This document shows, piece by piece, positions 7,343 to 15,946 of a stretch of 64,000 nucleotides of DNA. Positions within the stretch are counted from its first letter, which is position 1. Each line of letters opens with the position of its first letter. This DNA is from DASSUW01 sp963806395. GTDB lineage: Bacteria > Actinomycetota > Thermoleophilia > Solirubrobacterales > Solirubrobacteraceae. The stretch is from the NCBI GenBank assembly GCA_963806395.1, contig CAWDYI010000008.1, positions 248,001 through 312,000 on the forward strand. Reading direction: 5' to 3'. The translations under genes were made by a program, and so were the position numbers. The notes below the pieces were generated by a model. That model was given only the letters and a program-made list of their open reading frames with translations. It did no database searches and was not told the DNA's origin.

Positions 7343-8082
7343 CCCGCACGAACAAGATCCTGATCTCGGTGGTGGCCCTCGGCCTCGCCGTGTGCGCGTA
7401 CTACTTCCTGCTCCTCGCGCCCAAGCGCGAGGAGATCGCCAAGCTCGACACCAAGGTCGCCACCGCTCAGGCCGAGGTGGCCCAGGCGCAGCAGACCCTG
7501 ATCACGTACGAGGGGGCGCGCAAGAGCTACAAGGCCAACTACGCGCGCCTCGCGCGTCTCGGAAAGGCCGTGCCGGCGGACGACGACATCCGCTCGCTGC
7601 TGGTCCAGCTCGAGCACGCGGCCGACCGTAGCGCCGTCGACTTCGGGAAGATCGAGCTCGGCAGCGGCCTCTCCGGCGGTGCAGCCCCCGCCACGGCGGC
7701 TGTCCCGACCGAGGCCACCGACCTCGCTGCGGCCCCGGGCTCCGTCCCGGTGTCGGGTGGAGCGCTGTCGGCGATGCCGTTCAACTTCAGCTTCACCGGC
7801 CAGTACTTCGACCTGTCCAGCTTCCTCGCGAGGCTCGAGCACTTCGTCAACGTCAAGAACCGGCGAATCGCCGTGACCGGGCGTCTGATGCGACTCGAGA
7901 GCGTGAAGATCTCGCCGGCATCCGCAGGGTTCCCGCTGATGCAGGCCGAGATCGGCGCCGCCACGTACCTGGTGCCGCCGATCCAGCCGATCGGCGCCGA
8001 TCAGGCCGGGGGCACGACCCCGCCCGCAACGCCGGGCACGACGCCGCCCACGACCACCGCGAACGCCGGAGCCGCACAATGA
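7339..8082 (+). CDS. pilO: Type IV pilus assembly protein PilO
   Basis: A 247-residue bitopic protein. Helix residues 7-27 cross the membrane. A coiled coil (KREEIAKLDTKVATAQAEVA) follows, and then the PilO domain with the characteristic FNFSFTGQYFDLSSFLARLE stretch and VTGRLMRLESVKI. A Thr/Pro-rich tail ends the protein. It should be the partner of PilN. It is coupled by 4-base overlaps to both pilN and the next gene, which strongly implies one operon. Confidence 0.92.
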   Translation: MTRTNKILISVVALGLAVCAYYFLLLAPKREEIAKLDTKVATAQAEVAQAQQTLITYEGARKSYKANYARLARLGKAVPADDDIRSLLVQLEHAADRSAVDFGKIELGSGLSGGAAPATAAVPTEATDLAAAPGSVPVSGGALSAMPFNFSFTGQYFDLSSFLARLEHFVNVKNRRIAVTGRLMRLESVKISPASAGFPLMQAEIGAATYLVPPIQPIGADQAGGTTPPATPGTTPPTTTANAGAAQ

Positions 8083-8804
8083 ACGCCGTTACGTCCATCT
8101 GGCGCGAGATGATGCGCCGCCGGCTGTGGCCGGTCGCGGTGCTGCTGGTCGCGGCGCTCGTGGCCATCCCGGTCCTGCTGGCCCGCGACGCGGAGCCGGT
8201 CGCGGCACCGCTCGAAGCGGTTCCCGCCGTCACGGCCAACGCCGACGACACGATCGCCGAGCCGGTGGTCGCGAAGGCCGAGGCCTCGGATCGCGGCCGG
8301 CGCAAGCGCGTGCTCGGTGCCCGCAAGGACCCGTTCGAGCCCGCCCCCGTCAAGGCGCCGAAGAAGGCGAAGGCGGCGGACGCGAAGCCCGATCTGCAGC
8401 CGAAGGCTGACACCACCGGCGGCGGGCCGACCGCGCCGAGTGGCGACGCGCCTGCGGCGACGCCCAAGCCGAAGGTCTATCCGGCCGACTCATTGATCGT
8501 CCGATGGGGCGACGCCGCCAGCGGCTCGCTCGTCAAGCAGGTCCTGCGCAAGGGCGAGCCCCTGCCGGAGGACGTCTTCCCGCTCATCGTCTACCTGGGT
8601 CTCACCGACCACGGCAAGAAGGCGAAGTTCCTGGTCGACGACGCGCTCGAGGTCACGGGCGACGGCACCTGCAGGCCGCATCCGAGCAACTGCGAGACCA
8701 TCGAGCTCGCCGCCGGCGAGACCGAGTTCTTTGACGTCGCCGAGCCGGAGACGGGCGAGATCATCGCCTCCTTCCAGCTCGATCTCGTGACGATCAACCG
8801 CTAG
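8079..8804 (+). CDS. Pilus-operon protein in the PilP position, unknown family
   Basis: A 241-residue protein, translationally coupled to pilO (ATGA). One N-terminal membrane helix (residues 15-33) is followed by a long charged, low-complexity spacer containing GARKDPFEP. This is the same kind of linker and DPF-like motif seen before the folded domain of PilP. The C-terminal domain (about residues 135-240) is compact, with LIVYLGLTDHGKKAKFLVDD, two Cys (TCRPHPSNCE) and AAGETEFFDV. I cannot assign it to PilP itself, which in diderms links to the secretin, and no secretin is seen here. It may be a monoderm replacement that faces the cell wall. Confidence 0.7.
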   Translation: MNAVTSIWREMMRRRLWPVAVLLVAALVAIPVLLARDAEPVAAPLEAVPAVTANADDTIAEPVVAKAEASDRGRRKRVLGARKDPFEPAPVKAPKKAKAADAKPDLQPKADTTGGGPTAPSGDAPAATPKPKVYPADSLIVRWGDAASGSLVKQVLRKGEPLPEDVFPLIVYLGLTDHGKKAKFLVDDALEVTGDGTCRPHPSNCETIELAAGETEFFDVAEPETGEIIASFQLDLVTINR

Positions 8805-8821
8805 TCCTAAAGGGGTACACG

Positions 8822-8856
8822 CTCTCCGCCGCGGGCTGACACAGCCGCGGCGGAGA
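8822..8856 (+). terminator. Hairpin terminator of the pilus operon
   Basis: CTCTCCGCCGCGGGCTG (8822-8838) pairs with CAGCCGCGGCGGAGAG (8841-8856), about 16 bp with one bulged G and a tiny loop. There is no long T-run, as often in high-G+C genomes. It separates the pilus operon from aroC. Confidence 0.7.
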
Positions 8857-8878
8857 GTGCCTTCGTAGGATTGCCGGC

Positions 8879-10054
8879 GTGCCGCTGCGCGTCATCACCG
8901 CCGGGGAGTCCCACGGGCCCGGCCTCACCTGCATCGTCGAGGGGCTGCCCGCCGGCCTCGAGCTCGACCTCGCCGCGATCGATCGCGACATGGCCCGGCG
9001 CCAGCTCGGCCACGGCCGCGGCGGCCGGATGAAGATCGAGCGTGACAGCGCCGAGGTCACGTCCGGCGTGCGTCACGGCCGCACCCTCGGCGGCCCGATC
9101 GCCGTGCGGGTCGCCAACCGCGACTACGCCAACTGGGAGGAGCGGATGAACCCATGGCCCGTCGAGGCGGACGTGCCGGAGGTGCACCTGCCACGCCCGG
9201 GCCACGCCGACCTCGCCGGCGTCCAGAAGTTCGGCTTCACCGACGTGCGCAACGTGCTCGAGCGCGCCAGCGCACGGGAGACGGCGGCGCGGGTCGCCGG
9301 CGGCGCGCTCGCCAAGGGCTTCCTCGCCGCGCTCGGCGTGCAGGTCTTCTCGCATGTCACCCAGATCGGGTCGGTGCGGGCTGCCGAGCGCCACGGCCTC
9401 GGGCCGCGCGACTTCGCCGAGGTCGACGTCTCGCCGGTGCGCTGCCTGGACGTCGACGTCTCGAAGGCGATGGTCGAGGAGATCAACGTGCTGCGCAAGC
9501 GCAACGAGTCGCTCGGCGGCGTCTTCGAGGTGCACGCGTTCGGCCACGTGCCAGGCCTGGGCTCGCACGTCAGCTGGGAGGAGCGCATGGACGGGCGGAT
9601 CGGGCTCGCGATGCTCTCGATCCAGGCCGTCAAGGGGTGCGGTATCGGTGACGGCTTCGACCTCGCGGGGCGCCCGGGCTCCGAGGCCCACGACGAGATC
9701 TTCTACTCCGACGAGCGCGGCTACTTCCGCGAGACGAACCGCTCGGGCGGCATCGAGGGCGGGATGACGACCGGCGAGCCGCTCGTCGTGCGCTGTGCGA
9801 TGAAGCCGCTGCCGACGCTCACGAAGCCGCTGCGGTCGGTCGACATCGCGACCCACGAGCCGGCCGAGGCCCTGCGCGAGCGGACCGACTCCTGCACAGT
9901 CCCCGCCGCCGGCGTGGTCGGCGAGGCGATGCTCGCGATCGTGCTCGCCGACGCCTACCGCGCCAAGTTCGGCGGCGACCACATCGACGATGTCCGCGCC
10001 GCCGTGGCCGCATACGAGCAGCGCATCGGATTCAAGCCCAGGAGGCAGGCGTAG
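8879..10054 (+). CDS. aroC: Chorismate synthase
   Basis: A 391-residue chorismate synthase, which converts EPSP to chorismate using reduced FMN as the last shikimate step. Family signatures are GESHGPGLTCIVEGLPAG near the start, RQLGHGRGGRM, GGPIAVRVANRDYANW, SARETAARVAGG and the conserved GIEGGMTTGEPLVVRCAMKP near residue 300. Full length. A TAGGAT hexamer (8866-8871) ends 8 bases before GTG 8879 without a Shine-Dalgarno, so the message is probably leaderless. It is first in an aroC-aroKB-aroQ-pepP operon. Confidence 0.97.
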   Translation: MPLRVITAGESHGPGLTCIVEGLPAGLELDLAAIDRDMARRQLGHGRGGRMKIERDSAEVTSGVRHGRTLGGPIAVRVANRDYANWEERMNPWPVEADVPEVHLPRPGHADLAGVQKFGFTDVRNVLERASARETAARVAGGALAKGFLAALGVQVFSHVTQIGSVRAAERHGLGPRDFAEVDVSPVRCLDVDVSKAMVEEINVLRKRNESLGGVFEVHAFGHVPGLGSHVSWEERMDGRIGLAMLSIQAVKGCGIGDGFDLAGRPGSEAHDEIFYSDERGYFRETNRSGGIEGGMTTGEPLVVRCAMKPLPTLTKPLRSVDIATHEPAEALRERTDSCTVPAAGVVGEAMLAIVLADAYRAKFGGDHIDDVRAAVAAYEQRIGFKPRRQA

Positions 10055-10083
10055 CTCCCGGCGCGCCCACCCGGCGGGCGCTC

Positions 10084-11592
10084 GTGTTCATCGGCTTCAT
10101 GGGCGCCGGCAAGACGTCGGCGGCGCGCGCGGCCGCCGGTGTCCTCGGCGCGCGCGCGGTCGACGCCGACCACGAGATCGAGCGCCGGCTGGGCACGACG
10201 ATCGAGGCGCATTTCGAGGCGCACGGCGAGGCGGCCTTCCGCGCGGTCGAGGAGGGCGTGGTGAGCGGCCTGCTCGAGCACCCGCCCGCGGCCGTGCTGT
10301 CGCTCGGCGGCGGCGCGGTCGGCTCGCCGCGGGTGCGCGAGCTGCTGCGGAGCCACACCGTGGTGCTGCTCGACGTCGACGTGGAGACCGCGTGGCGGCG
10401 GGCCGGGAACAAGCGCCGGCCGCTGGCACGCGATCGTGACGGGTTCGCGGCGCTGTTCGCGCAGCGCGCGCCACTGTACGAGTCGGTCGCCGACGCCGTG
10501 CTGATCGACTCCTCGCGCGAGGCCGTCCGGCAGTCCGTGCCCGCCCTGCGCACGCTGACGCGGGCGCCGGCCGGCACGAAGCTGCTGTGGGCGGTGGCGA
10601 CCTCCGGCAGCTATCCGGTGCACGTGGGGGAGGGGCTGGTCGGGAGCGGGTTCTGGCCGGTCGGCGGGCGGCGCTTCGTGATCACCGACGACGCCGTCGG
10701 CGCCCTGTACGCCGAGCGCCTGCCGGACGTCGCGGCCGACCTGCGGACGGCGCCCGGCGAGGAGCACAAGACGCTTGCGACCGTCGAGCGCCTGCTGCGC
10801 GGGCTGGCGGCCGCCGGCATGGACCACGACGACCACGTGGTCGCGCTCGGCGGCGGCGTCGTCGGCGACGTGGCAGGGCTCTGCGCAGCGCTGTACCAGC
10901 GCGGCGTGCGTGTCGTGCAGGTGCCGACGACGCTCGTCGCCCAGGTCGACTCCGCGTACGGCGGCAAGACCGGCGTCGACCTCCCGGAGGGCAAGAACTA
11001 CGCCGGCGCGTATCACCAGCCGGCCGCCGTGCTCGTCGACCCGGCGACGCTGGCGACGCTGCCGGAGGCCGAGATCGCCGCCGGCTGGGCCGAGGTGATC
11101 AAGACCGCGCTGATCGCCGGCGGCGCACTGTGGGAGCGAGTGCGCGCCGGCGCCCCGCTGGACCGCGATCTCGTGCTCTCGTGCGCGCGCACGAAGCTCG
11201 CCGTCGTCGCGAGCGACGAGCGCGACAGCGGGCGCCGCCAATCCCTCAACCTCGGCCACACGGTCGGGCATGCGATCGAGACCGCCACCGGCTACCGCCG
11301 CTACCGCCACGGCGAGGCGGTCGGACTCGGCCTGCTCGCGGCGCTCACGCTGTCCGGCCAGCCGGACCTGCGCGGCGAGGTGGCGGCGCTGCTCGCCGAC
11401 CGCGGGCTGCCGACCGTCCTCGACGGCGCCGTCGACGGCGGCGCCGTGCTGGCGGCGGTCGAGCGGGACAAGAAACGCCGCGGCGGCCGCGTCGGGTTCG
11501 CGCTCGTCGAGGCCCCGGGCGACGTGCGGACCGGCCGCCCGGTGCCGGACGGCGAGCTGCGCGCCGCCGTGGCAGAGTTGCGCGCGGGATGA
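10084..11592 (+). CDS. aroKB: Bifunctional shikimate kinase / 3-dehydroquinate synthase
   Basis: A 502-residue fusion of two shikimate enzymes. Residues 1-150 are shikimate kinase: Walker A GFMGAGKTS, the shikimate-binding DADHEIERRLG, and SLGGGAV. From about residue 165 the protein is 3-dehydroquinate synthase: EEHKTLATVERLL, ALGGGVVGDVAGL, PTTLVAQVDSAYGGKTGVD, and the zinc ligands in WAEVIKTALI, LNLGHTVGHAIE and HGEAVGLG. The two enzymes are usually adjacent genes; fusion in this order is known in some actinobacteria. GTG 10084 gives a kinase domain that starts almost at the P-loop, so a start a few codons earlier is possible. aroQ overlaps its stop. Confidence 0.94.
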   Translation: MFIGFMGAGKTSAARAAAGVLGARAVDADHEIERRLGTTIEAHFEAHGEAAFRAVEEGVVSGLLEHPPAAVLSLGGGAVGSPRVRELLRSHTVVLLDVDVETAWRRAGNKRRPLARDRDGFAALFAQRAPLYESVADAVLIDSSREAVRQSVPALRTLTRAPAGTKLLWAVATSGSYPVHVGEGLVGSGFWPVGGRRFVITDDAVGALYAERLPDVAADLRTAPGEEHKTLATVERLLRGLAAAGMDHDDHVVALGGGVVGDVAGLCAALYQRGVRVVQVPTTLVAQVDSAYGGKTGVDLPEGKNYAGAYHQPAAVLVDPATLATLPEAEIAAGWAEVIKTALIAGGALWERVRAGAPLDRDLVLSCARTKLAVVASDERDSGRRQSLNLGHTVGHAIETATGYRRYRHGEAVGLGLLAALTLSGQPDLRGEVAALLADRGLPTVLDGAVDGGAVLAAVERDKKRRGGRVGFALVEAPGDVRTGRPVPDGELRAAVAELRAG

Positions 11593-12023
11593 AGAACCGC
11601 GTGGCCGTCCTGCACGGCGTCAACCTCGGAGCACTCGACCGCCGGCCCGCCGAGCACTACGGCGGGCTCACCTTCTCGCGGCTCGAGCGGCGGATCGACG
11701 TGTTCGCGCGCGAGCTCGGCCTCGAGGGGCGGTTCTTCCACACGAACCATGAGGGCGAGTACGTCGAGGAGATGCACAAGGCGAGCGACTACGCCGACGG
11801 CCTGCTCCTGAACCCCGGCGCCTGGACGCACTACGCGTGGTCGCTGCGCGACGCGCTCGAGCTGTCCGGCCTGCCGGCCGTCGAGGTGCACCTGTCCGAC
11901 GTGCTGCAGCGCGAGCCGTTCCGCCATGTGTCGGTGCTCGACGGCATGTGCGTCGCAAAGATCAGCGGCAAGGGCGTCGAGGGCTATCGCGACGCGCTGG
12001 CGGCGCTCAAGGAGGCGATGTGA
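11589..12023 (+). CDS. aroQ: 3-Dehydroquinate dehydratase, type II
   Basis: A 144-residue type II dehydroquinase, which removes water from 3-dehydroquinate. It keeps the flavodoxin-like frame: VAVLHGVNLGALDRRPAEHYGG, with the essential Arg and Tyr. TNHEGEYVEEMH, NPGAWTHYAWSLRDAL and VEVHLSDVLQREPFRHVSVL are the remaining conserved stretches. It is divergent from textbook sequences at the N-terminal loop (HGVNLGALD instead of NGPNLNLLG), which may affect lid behaviour, although the catalytic residues are intact. It overlaps both neighbours by 4 bases. Confidence 0.9.
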   Translation: MKNRVAVLHGVNLGALDRRPAEHYGGLTFSRLERRIDVFARELGLEGRFFHTNHEGEYVEEMHKASDYADGLLLNPGAWTHYAWSLRDALELSGLPAVEVHLSDVLQREPFRHVSVLDGMCVAKISGKGVEGYRDALAALKEAM

Positions 12024-13087
12024 GCCGCGCCGACCGCGTCGCCGACGTGCTCGATGAGCGCGAGCTCGACCTGTTGCTGGTCACCGACCTCGTCAACCTC
12101 CGCTACCTGACCGGCTTCACCGGGTCCAACGGCATGGCGGTCGTCGGCCGCGACCTGCGCCGGTTCGTCACCGACTTCCGGTACGTCGACCAGGCCGCCG
12201 AGCAGGTCCCGGACTTCGACCGCGAGCTCGGTCCGCAGGACTTCATCACGGCGCTCGGTGACGGCTGGCCGGCGGGTGAGCTGCGGCTGGGCTTCGAGGA
12301 CGACCACGTCTCGGTCCGCCGCCACGGCCGCCTGCGCGACGTGATCCCCGGCCGGATCGAGTTGGTCGCCGCCGGCGGCGTCGTGGAGTCGCTGCGGGCG
12401 GTCAAGGACGCCGGCGAGGTCGAGCGGATCCGCGCCGCCGCCGAGCTCGCCGACGTCGTCTACGGGACCGTGCGCGAGCAGGGGCTGATCGGCCGTACGG
12501 AGCGCGAGGTGGCGCTCGCGCTCGAGAACGAGATGCGGCGGCTCGGCGCCGAGGAGCCGAGCTTCTCGTCGATCGTCGCCTCGGCCGAGCGCGGTGCGCT
12601 GCCGCACGCCGTGCCGACCGACGCCGCGATCCCGCGCGGGACGCTCGTCACGCTGGACATCGGCGCGCGGCTGGACGGCTACTGCTCGGACTGCACGCGC
12701 ACGTGGGCGACCGGCGATCTGCCGGACGACCTTGCCGATGCCTACGCGCTCGTCCTGCGCGCCCAGAAGGCGGCGCTGGACGCCGTGCGGCCTGGGCCCG
12801 AGGGGCGGCAGATCGACGCGGTCGCACGCCGGATCATCGAGGAGGCCGGCCACGGCGAGCACTTCGGCCACGGGCTCGGCCACGGCGTGGGGCTCGAGGT
12901 TCACGAGGCGCCGCGCCTCGCGCGCACGGGCGACGCCCCGCTGGTGGCGGGCAATGTCGTCACGGTCGAGCCAGGCGTGTACCTGCCGGGCCGCGGCGGC
13001 GTGAGGATCGAGGACCTCGTGGTGGTGACCGAGGACGGCCGCGACGTGCTGTCCGGCACCCCGAAGGACCTCTTGTCGGTGGACTAG
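12020..13087 (+). CDS. pepP: M24 aminopeptidase P-type (Xaa-Pro) peptidase
   Basis: A 355-residue creatinase/aminopeptidase fold enzyme, starting at GTG 12020 with AGGAGG six bases upstream. The N-terminal creatinase-like domain (LLLVTDLVNLRYLTGFTGSNG) precedes the pita-bread catalytic domain. All five metal ligands are visible: the two Asp in TLDIGARLDGYCSDCTRTW, His in GHGLGHGVGLEVHE, Glu in TVEPGVYLP and Glu in RIEDLVVV. It should remove N-terminal residues before proline. A pepP-efp neighbourhood is common in bacteria; here a 5.8-kb block separates them. Confidence 0.93.
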   Translation: MSRADRVADVLDERELDLLLVTDLVNLRYLTGFTGSNGMAVVGRDLRRFVTDFRYVDQAAEQVPDFDRELGPQDFITALGDGWPAGELRLGFEDDHVSVRRHGRLRDVIPGRIELVAAGGVVESLRAVKDAGEVERIRAAAELADVVYGTVREQGLIGRTEREVALALENEMRRLGAEEPSFSSIVASAERGALPHAVPTDAAIPRGTLVTLDIGARLDGYCSDCTRTWATGDLPDDLADAYALVLRAQKAALDAVRPGPEGRQIDAVARRIIEEAGHGEHFGHGLGHGVGLEVHEAPRLARTGDAPLVAGNVVTVEPGVYLPGRGGVRIEDLVVVTEDGRDVLSGTPKDLLSVD

Positions 13088-13100
13088 GGCCTACACCCCA

Positions 13101-13129
13101 CTCAAGACCCATGGGGGGTCCGCCGATAT
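13101..13129 (+). promoter_or_regulatory. WhiG/FliA-type promoter of the IPT/TSP3 protein gene
   Basis: CTCAAG at 13101-13106, 15 bases, GCCGATAT at 13122-13129. ATG 13138 follows 9 bases after the -10, again predicting a leaderless message. It belongs to the same set as the pilus promoters. Confidence 0.82.
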
Positions 13130-13137
13130 CGGGGGAG

Positions 13138-14662
13138 ATGAACCTCCGAGCCCGCACTAGCCCAATGCTGCGCCGAGCCGGCCTGCTGGCCGCGCTGACC
13201 GCGCTTCTGGTGCCCGCTGCCGCGGGCACCGCCAACGCCGCCTCCGCCCCGACCGTGAAACGGGTCACCCCGAAGCACGTCTTCGTCGGCGAGACCCTGA
13301 CCATCCGCGGCCGCCACTTCCTTCGCGGCGTGGACAAGAACTCCGTCGCCTTCAAGCGGAAGGGCGCCAAGGCCGTCTTCGTGCGGGCCGAGAAGTCCAC
13401 GACCAAGATGCTGCAGGTCACGCTGCCGAAGCGTCTCGAGCGGATCCTCGAGGTCAAGAACGGCACGCCGTGTCCCGACGCGGCTCCGTGTCCGCGTCCT
13501 GTCGGCCAGGTTCGGAAAGAAGTTCACCTCGGCCTCGAAGTCGCCGATCGTCGGCGCCGAGAAGCCGCCCACGCCGGACGCGCCTGCTGTGGTCGACCCG
13601 AACGCCGACTGCGACGGCGACGGCCAGCCCAACCGGAGCGACAGCGACGACGACAACGACCTGCTCGGCGACACGCTCGAGAAGACGCTCAAGCTCGATC
13701 AGTGCGAGGTCGACAGCGACGACGACGGAGTCGAGGACGGCTACGAGTACCAGTCGGCGCGCGACCTCAACGACGACGAGTACGAGAACCCGAACTCCTA
13801 CGCTCCGTACCCCGAGAAGAAGCCGTATCCGAACGCGCTCGACGGGACGGACCGCAATACCGACCACGACGGCGACGACCAGACGCTGCTCGAGGAGTAC
13901 AAGCTCTGGAAGTACACGATCGCCCACGGCTCGGCGCGCACGCTCGAGCGGCTGACGTACTCGGCCGGTGAGCAGTACTCGGCCGGCGTCCGCGCCGGCG
14001 GCACCGGACCGCGCGTCCCGAACCTCCCGGCCGCGGGCTACGCCAAGCAGACCGACTTCCTGAACTGGGCGACGAGCGCCGGTTACCGGAACGTCATGCT
14101 GAGCCCGGTCGCCAACCCCGAGTGGTGGTCAGGCCGCACCTCGTTCGAGATCCGCGACTTCGATCGCTCCGGCGGTGCGCCGGTCGGCAGCGAGACGACG
14201 TACTACGACTACGGCGCTACGTATCTCGACGACGCCGAGCGCGACGAGGACGCCGACGGCCTGTCGAACTGGGCGGAGACGCGCGGCTGCATGAAGCGCG
14301 AGTACTGGAACGGGCTGTACAACCTCGAGACGCCGTACTACCTCACCTACTCCGGCACGTCGCTCGACAACTCCGACACCGACGGCGACGGCATCCGCGA
14401 CGGCGCCGACGACCAGGACCACGACGACGTCCCGAACGTCATGGAGTGCAGCCGGTCGCTCGCGGCCGGTCAGGGCGAGGACCTCGTCACGGTCACGGTG
14501 GCTCCGGCCGACGGCCGCCCGGACGAGGGCTTCGTCAACCCGTTCAACCCGTGCCTCCCGCACCCGTAGTCGCGCACCTGCAAGCGCATCATCCCGTTCT
14601 CGCAGGCATGGGCGCCGTTCAACTCGACCGAGACGGCGGCGTACTACCTGATCAGGAACTGA
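13138..14662 (+). pseudogene. Secreted IPT/TIG plus thrombospondin type 3 repeat protein, frameshifted
   Basis: The protein begins with a signal peptide (residues 10-33, ending in AANAAS-like TANAASAP). An IPT/TIG-like beta domain follows (VKRVTPKHVFVGETLTIRGRH), then Ca-binding aspartate repeats (DCDGDGQPNRSDSDDDND; DTDGDGIRDGADDQDHDD) and a large aromatic-rich region. Two lesions are seen. One extra base near 13471 moves the frame after VKNGTP; removing it restores VPTRLRVRV. A TAG at 14567 interrupts the same frame, which then continues with SRTCKRIIPFSQAWAPFNST to a TGA at 14660-14662. The tail looks like conserved coding sequence, so the amber may be a mutation or an error. If repaired it would be about 507 residues. 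Its WhiG-type promoter links it to the pilus genes; a cell-surface adhesive or structural role is inference. Confidence 0.8.
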
Positions 14663-14689
14663 GCCTCGGCTCCAGCGTTCCGTTCTGTC

Positions 14690-14717
14690 CCGAGGCCCGC
14701 CATCCGGCGGGCCTCGG
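14690..14717 (+). terminator. Hairpin terminator after the IPT/TSP3 gene
   Basis: A perfect 12-bp stem, CCGAGGCCCGCC pairing with GGCGGGCCTCGG over an ATCC loop, followed by TCGTTTC. It lies 27 bases after the extended stop at 14662, which supports that position as the true end of the upstream gene. Confidence 0.85.
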
Positions 14718-14766
14718 TCGTTTCATGAGAGAGTCCCCGGGCACATCCGCAACTGAGGGGAGCCAC

Positions 14767-14982
14767 ATGGCCGACAGCGTCTACCGCGTCACCGAGGTCA
14801 TCGGCGTCAGCAGCGAGTCGTGGGAAGCAGCGGCGAGGAGCGCCGTCGAGACCGCGGCGAAGACCGTCCGCGACCTGCGCGTCGCCGAGGTCGTCCGGGA
14901 GGACGTGACGATCGAGAACGGGACGGTCAGCGCCTTCCGCGTGCGCCTGGCGATCTCGTTCAAGTACGACTCCGGGGACTGA
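14767..14982 (+). CDS. Dodecin family flavin-binding protein
   Basis: A 71-residue dodecin. It has the family shape: VYRVTEVIGVSSESWEAAARSAVETAAKT followed by VAEVVREDVTIENGTVSAFRVRLAISFKY. Dodecins assemble into hollow 12-mers that store riboflavin, FMN or, in some bacteria, coenzyme A. The conserved Trp (SSESWEAA) that stacks on the flavin is present. A GAGGGGAG ribosome site precedes ATG 14767. The 3' end overlaps the convergent MarR-GNAT gene by 23 bases. Confidence 0.93.
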   Translation: MADSVYRVTEVIGVSSESWEAAARSAVETAAKTVRDLRVAEVVREDVTIENGTVSAFRVRLAISFKYDSGD

Positions 14983-15901
14983 CGCGCAGCGACCACGTCT
15001 GCGCCACGAGGTCGCGGCCGAAGCTGCGGTGCTCCTGCGCTTCGGCCAGCGTGAAGCCGGCGCGCTCGTAGAGGCGGCACGCGTCCTCGAGGATGCTCTG
15101 CGTCCACAGCGTCATCGCCGTGTAGCCGGCGCGCGCGGCGAACTCGACGCACTCCTGCACGAGCCGGGCGCCGATGCCCAGGCCTCGGGCGTCCGGCTCG
15201 ACCAGCAGGAGGCGTAGCGCCGCGGTGTCGTCGTCGCGGCGGGTGCAGAACACGCAGCCCGCGGGCTCGCCCGCGACCTCGGCGATCCACGCGCGCTCGC
15301 GCGCGCCGTCGCCCCGCTCCAGGTACTCGGCGACGATCCGGGCGACGAGCGCCTCGAAGCTCTCGTCGAAGCCGTGCTCGGCCGCGTACAGCGCGCCGTG
15401 CCGCTGGATCACCCAGCCGTAGTCGCCCGCGCGCGGTGCGCGCAGGGCGAACGTGCGCGGGCGCTCGGCCGGCCACCAGGCGTCCTCGAGCGCGTGCATG
15501 GCCGCCAGCACGCGCCGCTGGTCGGAGTCCGAGAGGCGCTCGAGCAGCTCGCGGATCTCCTCGATCGAGCGAGCGTCGAGCTCCCCGAACGTCGCGGCGC
15601 CCGCGGCCGTGAGGCTGACCTCCTGGCGACGCGCGTCGGCCTGTGACGGTCGCCGGGCGACGAGCCCGTCGGCTTCGAGGCCGGAGAGCAGGCGGCTCAG
15701 GTAGCCGGCGTCGAGGCCGAGCGCGGTGCGCAGGTCGGCGACCGCCGTCACCTGCCGCTGCCCGAGCTCGTACAGCACGCGCGCCTGGGGGAGCGGGTGC
15801 GACGTCCCGAGCAGACCGGTCCCGAGCATCCCGAGCCGCCGCGTGTAGAACCGGTTGAACGCGCGCATCGACGCGATCCGGCTCGTCGTCGTGGCAGACA
15901 T
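14960..15901 (-). CDS. MarR-type regulator fused to GNAT acetyltransferase
   Basis: A 313-residue two-domain protein. Residues 1-140 form a winged-helix MarR domain (LPQARVLYELG; ALGLDAGYLSRLLSGLEADGLV; RRPSQADARRQEVSLTAAG). Residues 150-313 form a GNAT domain with the acetyl-CoA loop LLVEPDARGLGIGARLVQECV and a C-terminal RLYERAGFTLAEAQEH. Such fusions are known and may sense a small amine or peptide and acetylate it. ATG 15901 is preferred over an upstream TTG in the promoter. A perfect GTTGAC-AGA-GTCAAC palindrome sits directly upstream, suggesting autoregulation. LysE lies upstream on the same strand, ending 45 bases before the gene. Confidence 0.88.
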   Translation of the reverse strand: MSATTTSRIASMRAFNRFYTRRLGMLGTGLLGTSHPLPQARVLYELGQRQVTAVADLRTALGLDAGYLSRLLSGLEADGLVARRPSQADARRQEVSLTAAGAATFGELDARSIEEIRELLERLSDSDQRRVLAAMHALEDAWWPAERPRTFALRAPRAGDYGWVIQRHGALYAAEHGFDESFEALVARIVAEYLERGDGARERAWIAEVAGEPAGCVFCTRRDDDTAALRLLLVEPDARGLGIGARLVQECVEFAARAGYTAMTLWTQSILEDACRLYERAGFTLAEAQEHRSFGRDLVAQTWSLRVSPRSRT

Positions 15902-15902
15902 G

Positions 15903-15917
15903 GTTGACAGAGTCAAC
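15903..15917. promoter_or_regulatory. Palindromic operator candidate of the MarR-GNAT gene
   Basis: GTTGAC-AGA-GTCAAC, a perfect 6+3+6 palindrome ending one base from the ATG (15901, minus strand). A third half-site GTCAAC lies at 15933-15938. The placement would block transcription or translation start, as in many MarR autoregulators. Confidence 0.55.
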
Positions 15918-15946
15918 GATGTACTTGCGATTGTCAACAGTACTGG

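Noticed and set aside
14567..14569. Recoded amber codon (pyrrolysine-like)
   Set aside because: No such machinery seen and the same gene already has a frameshift, so mutation or error is simpler.
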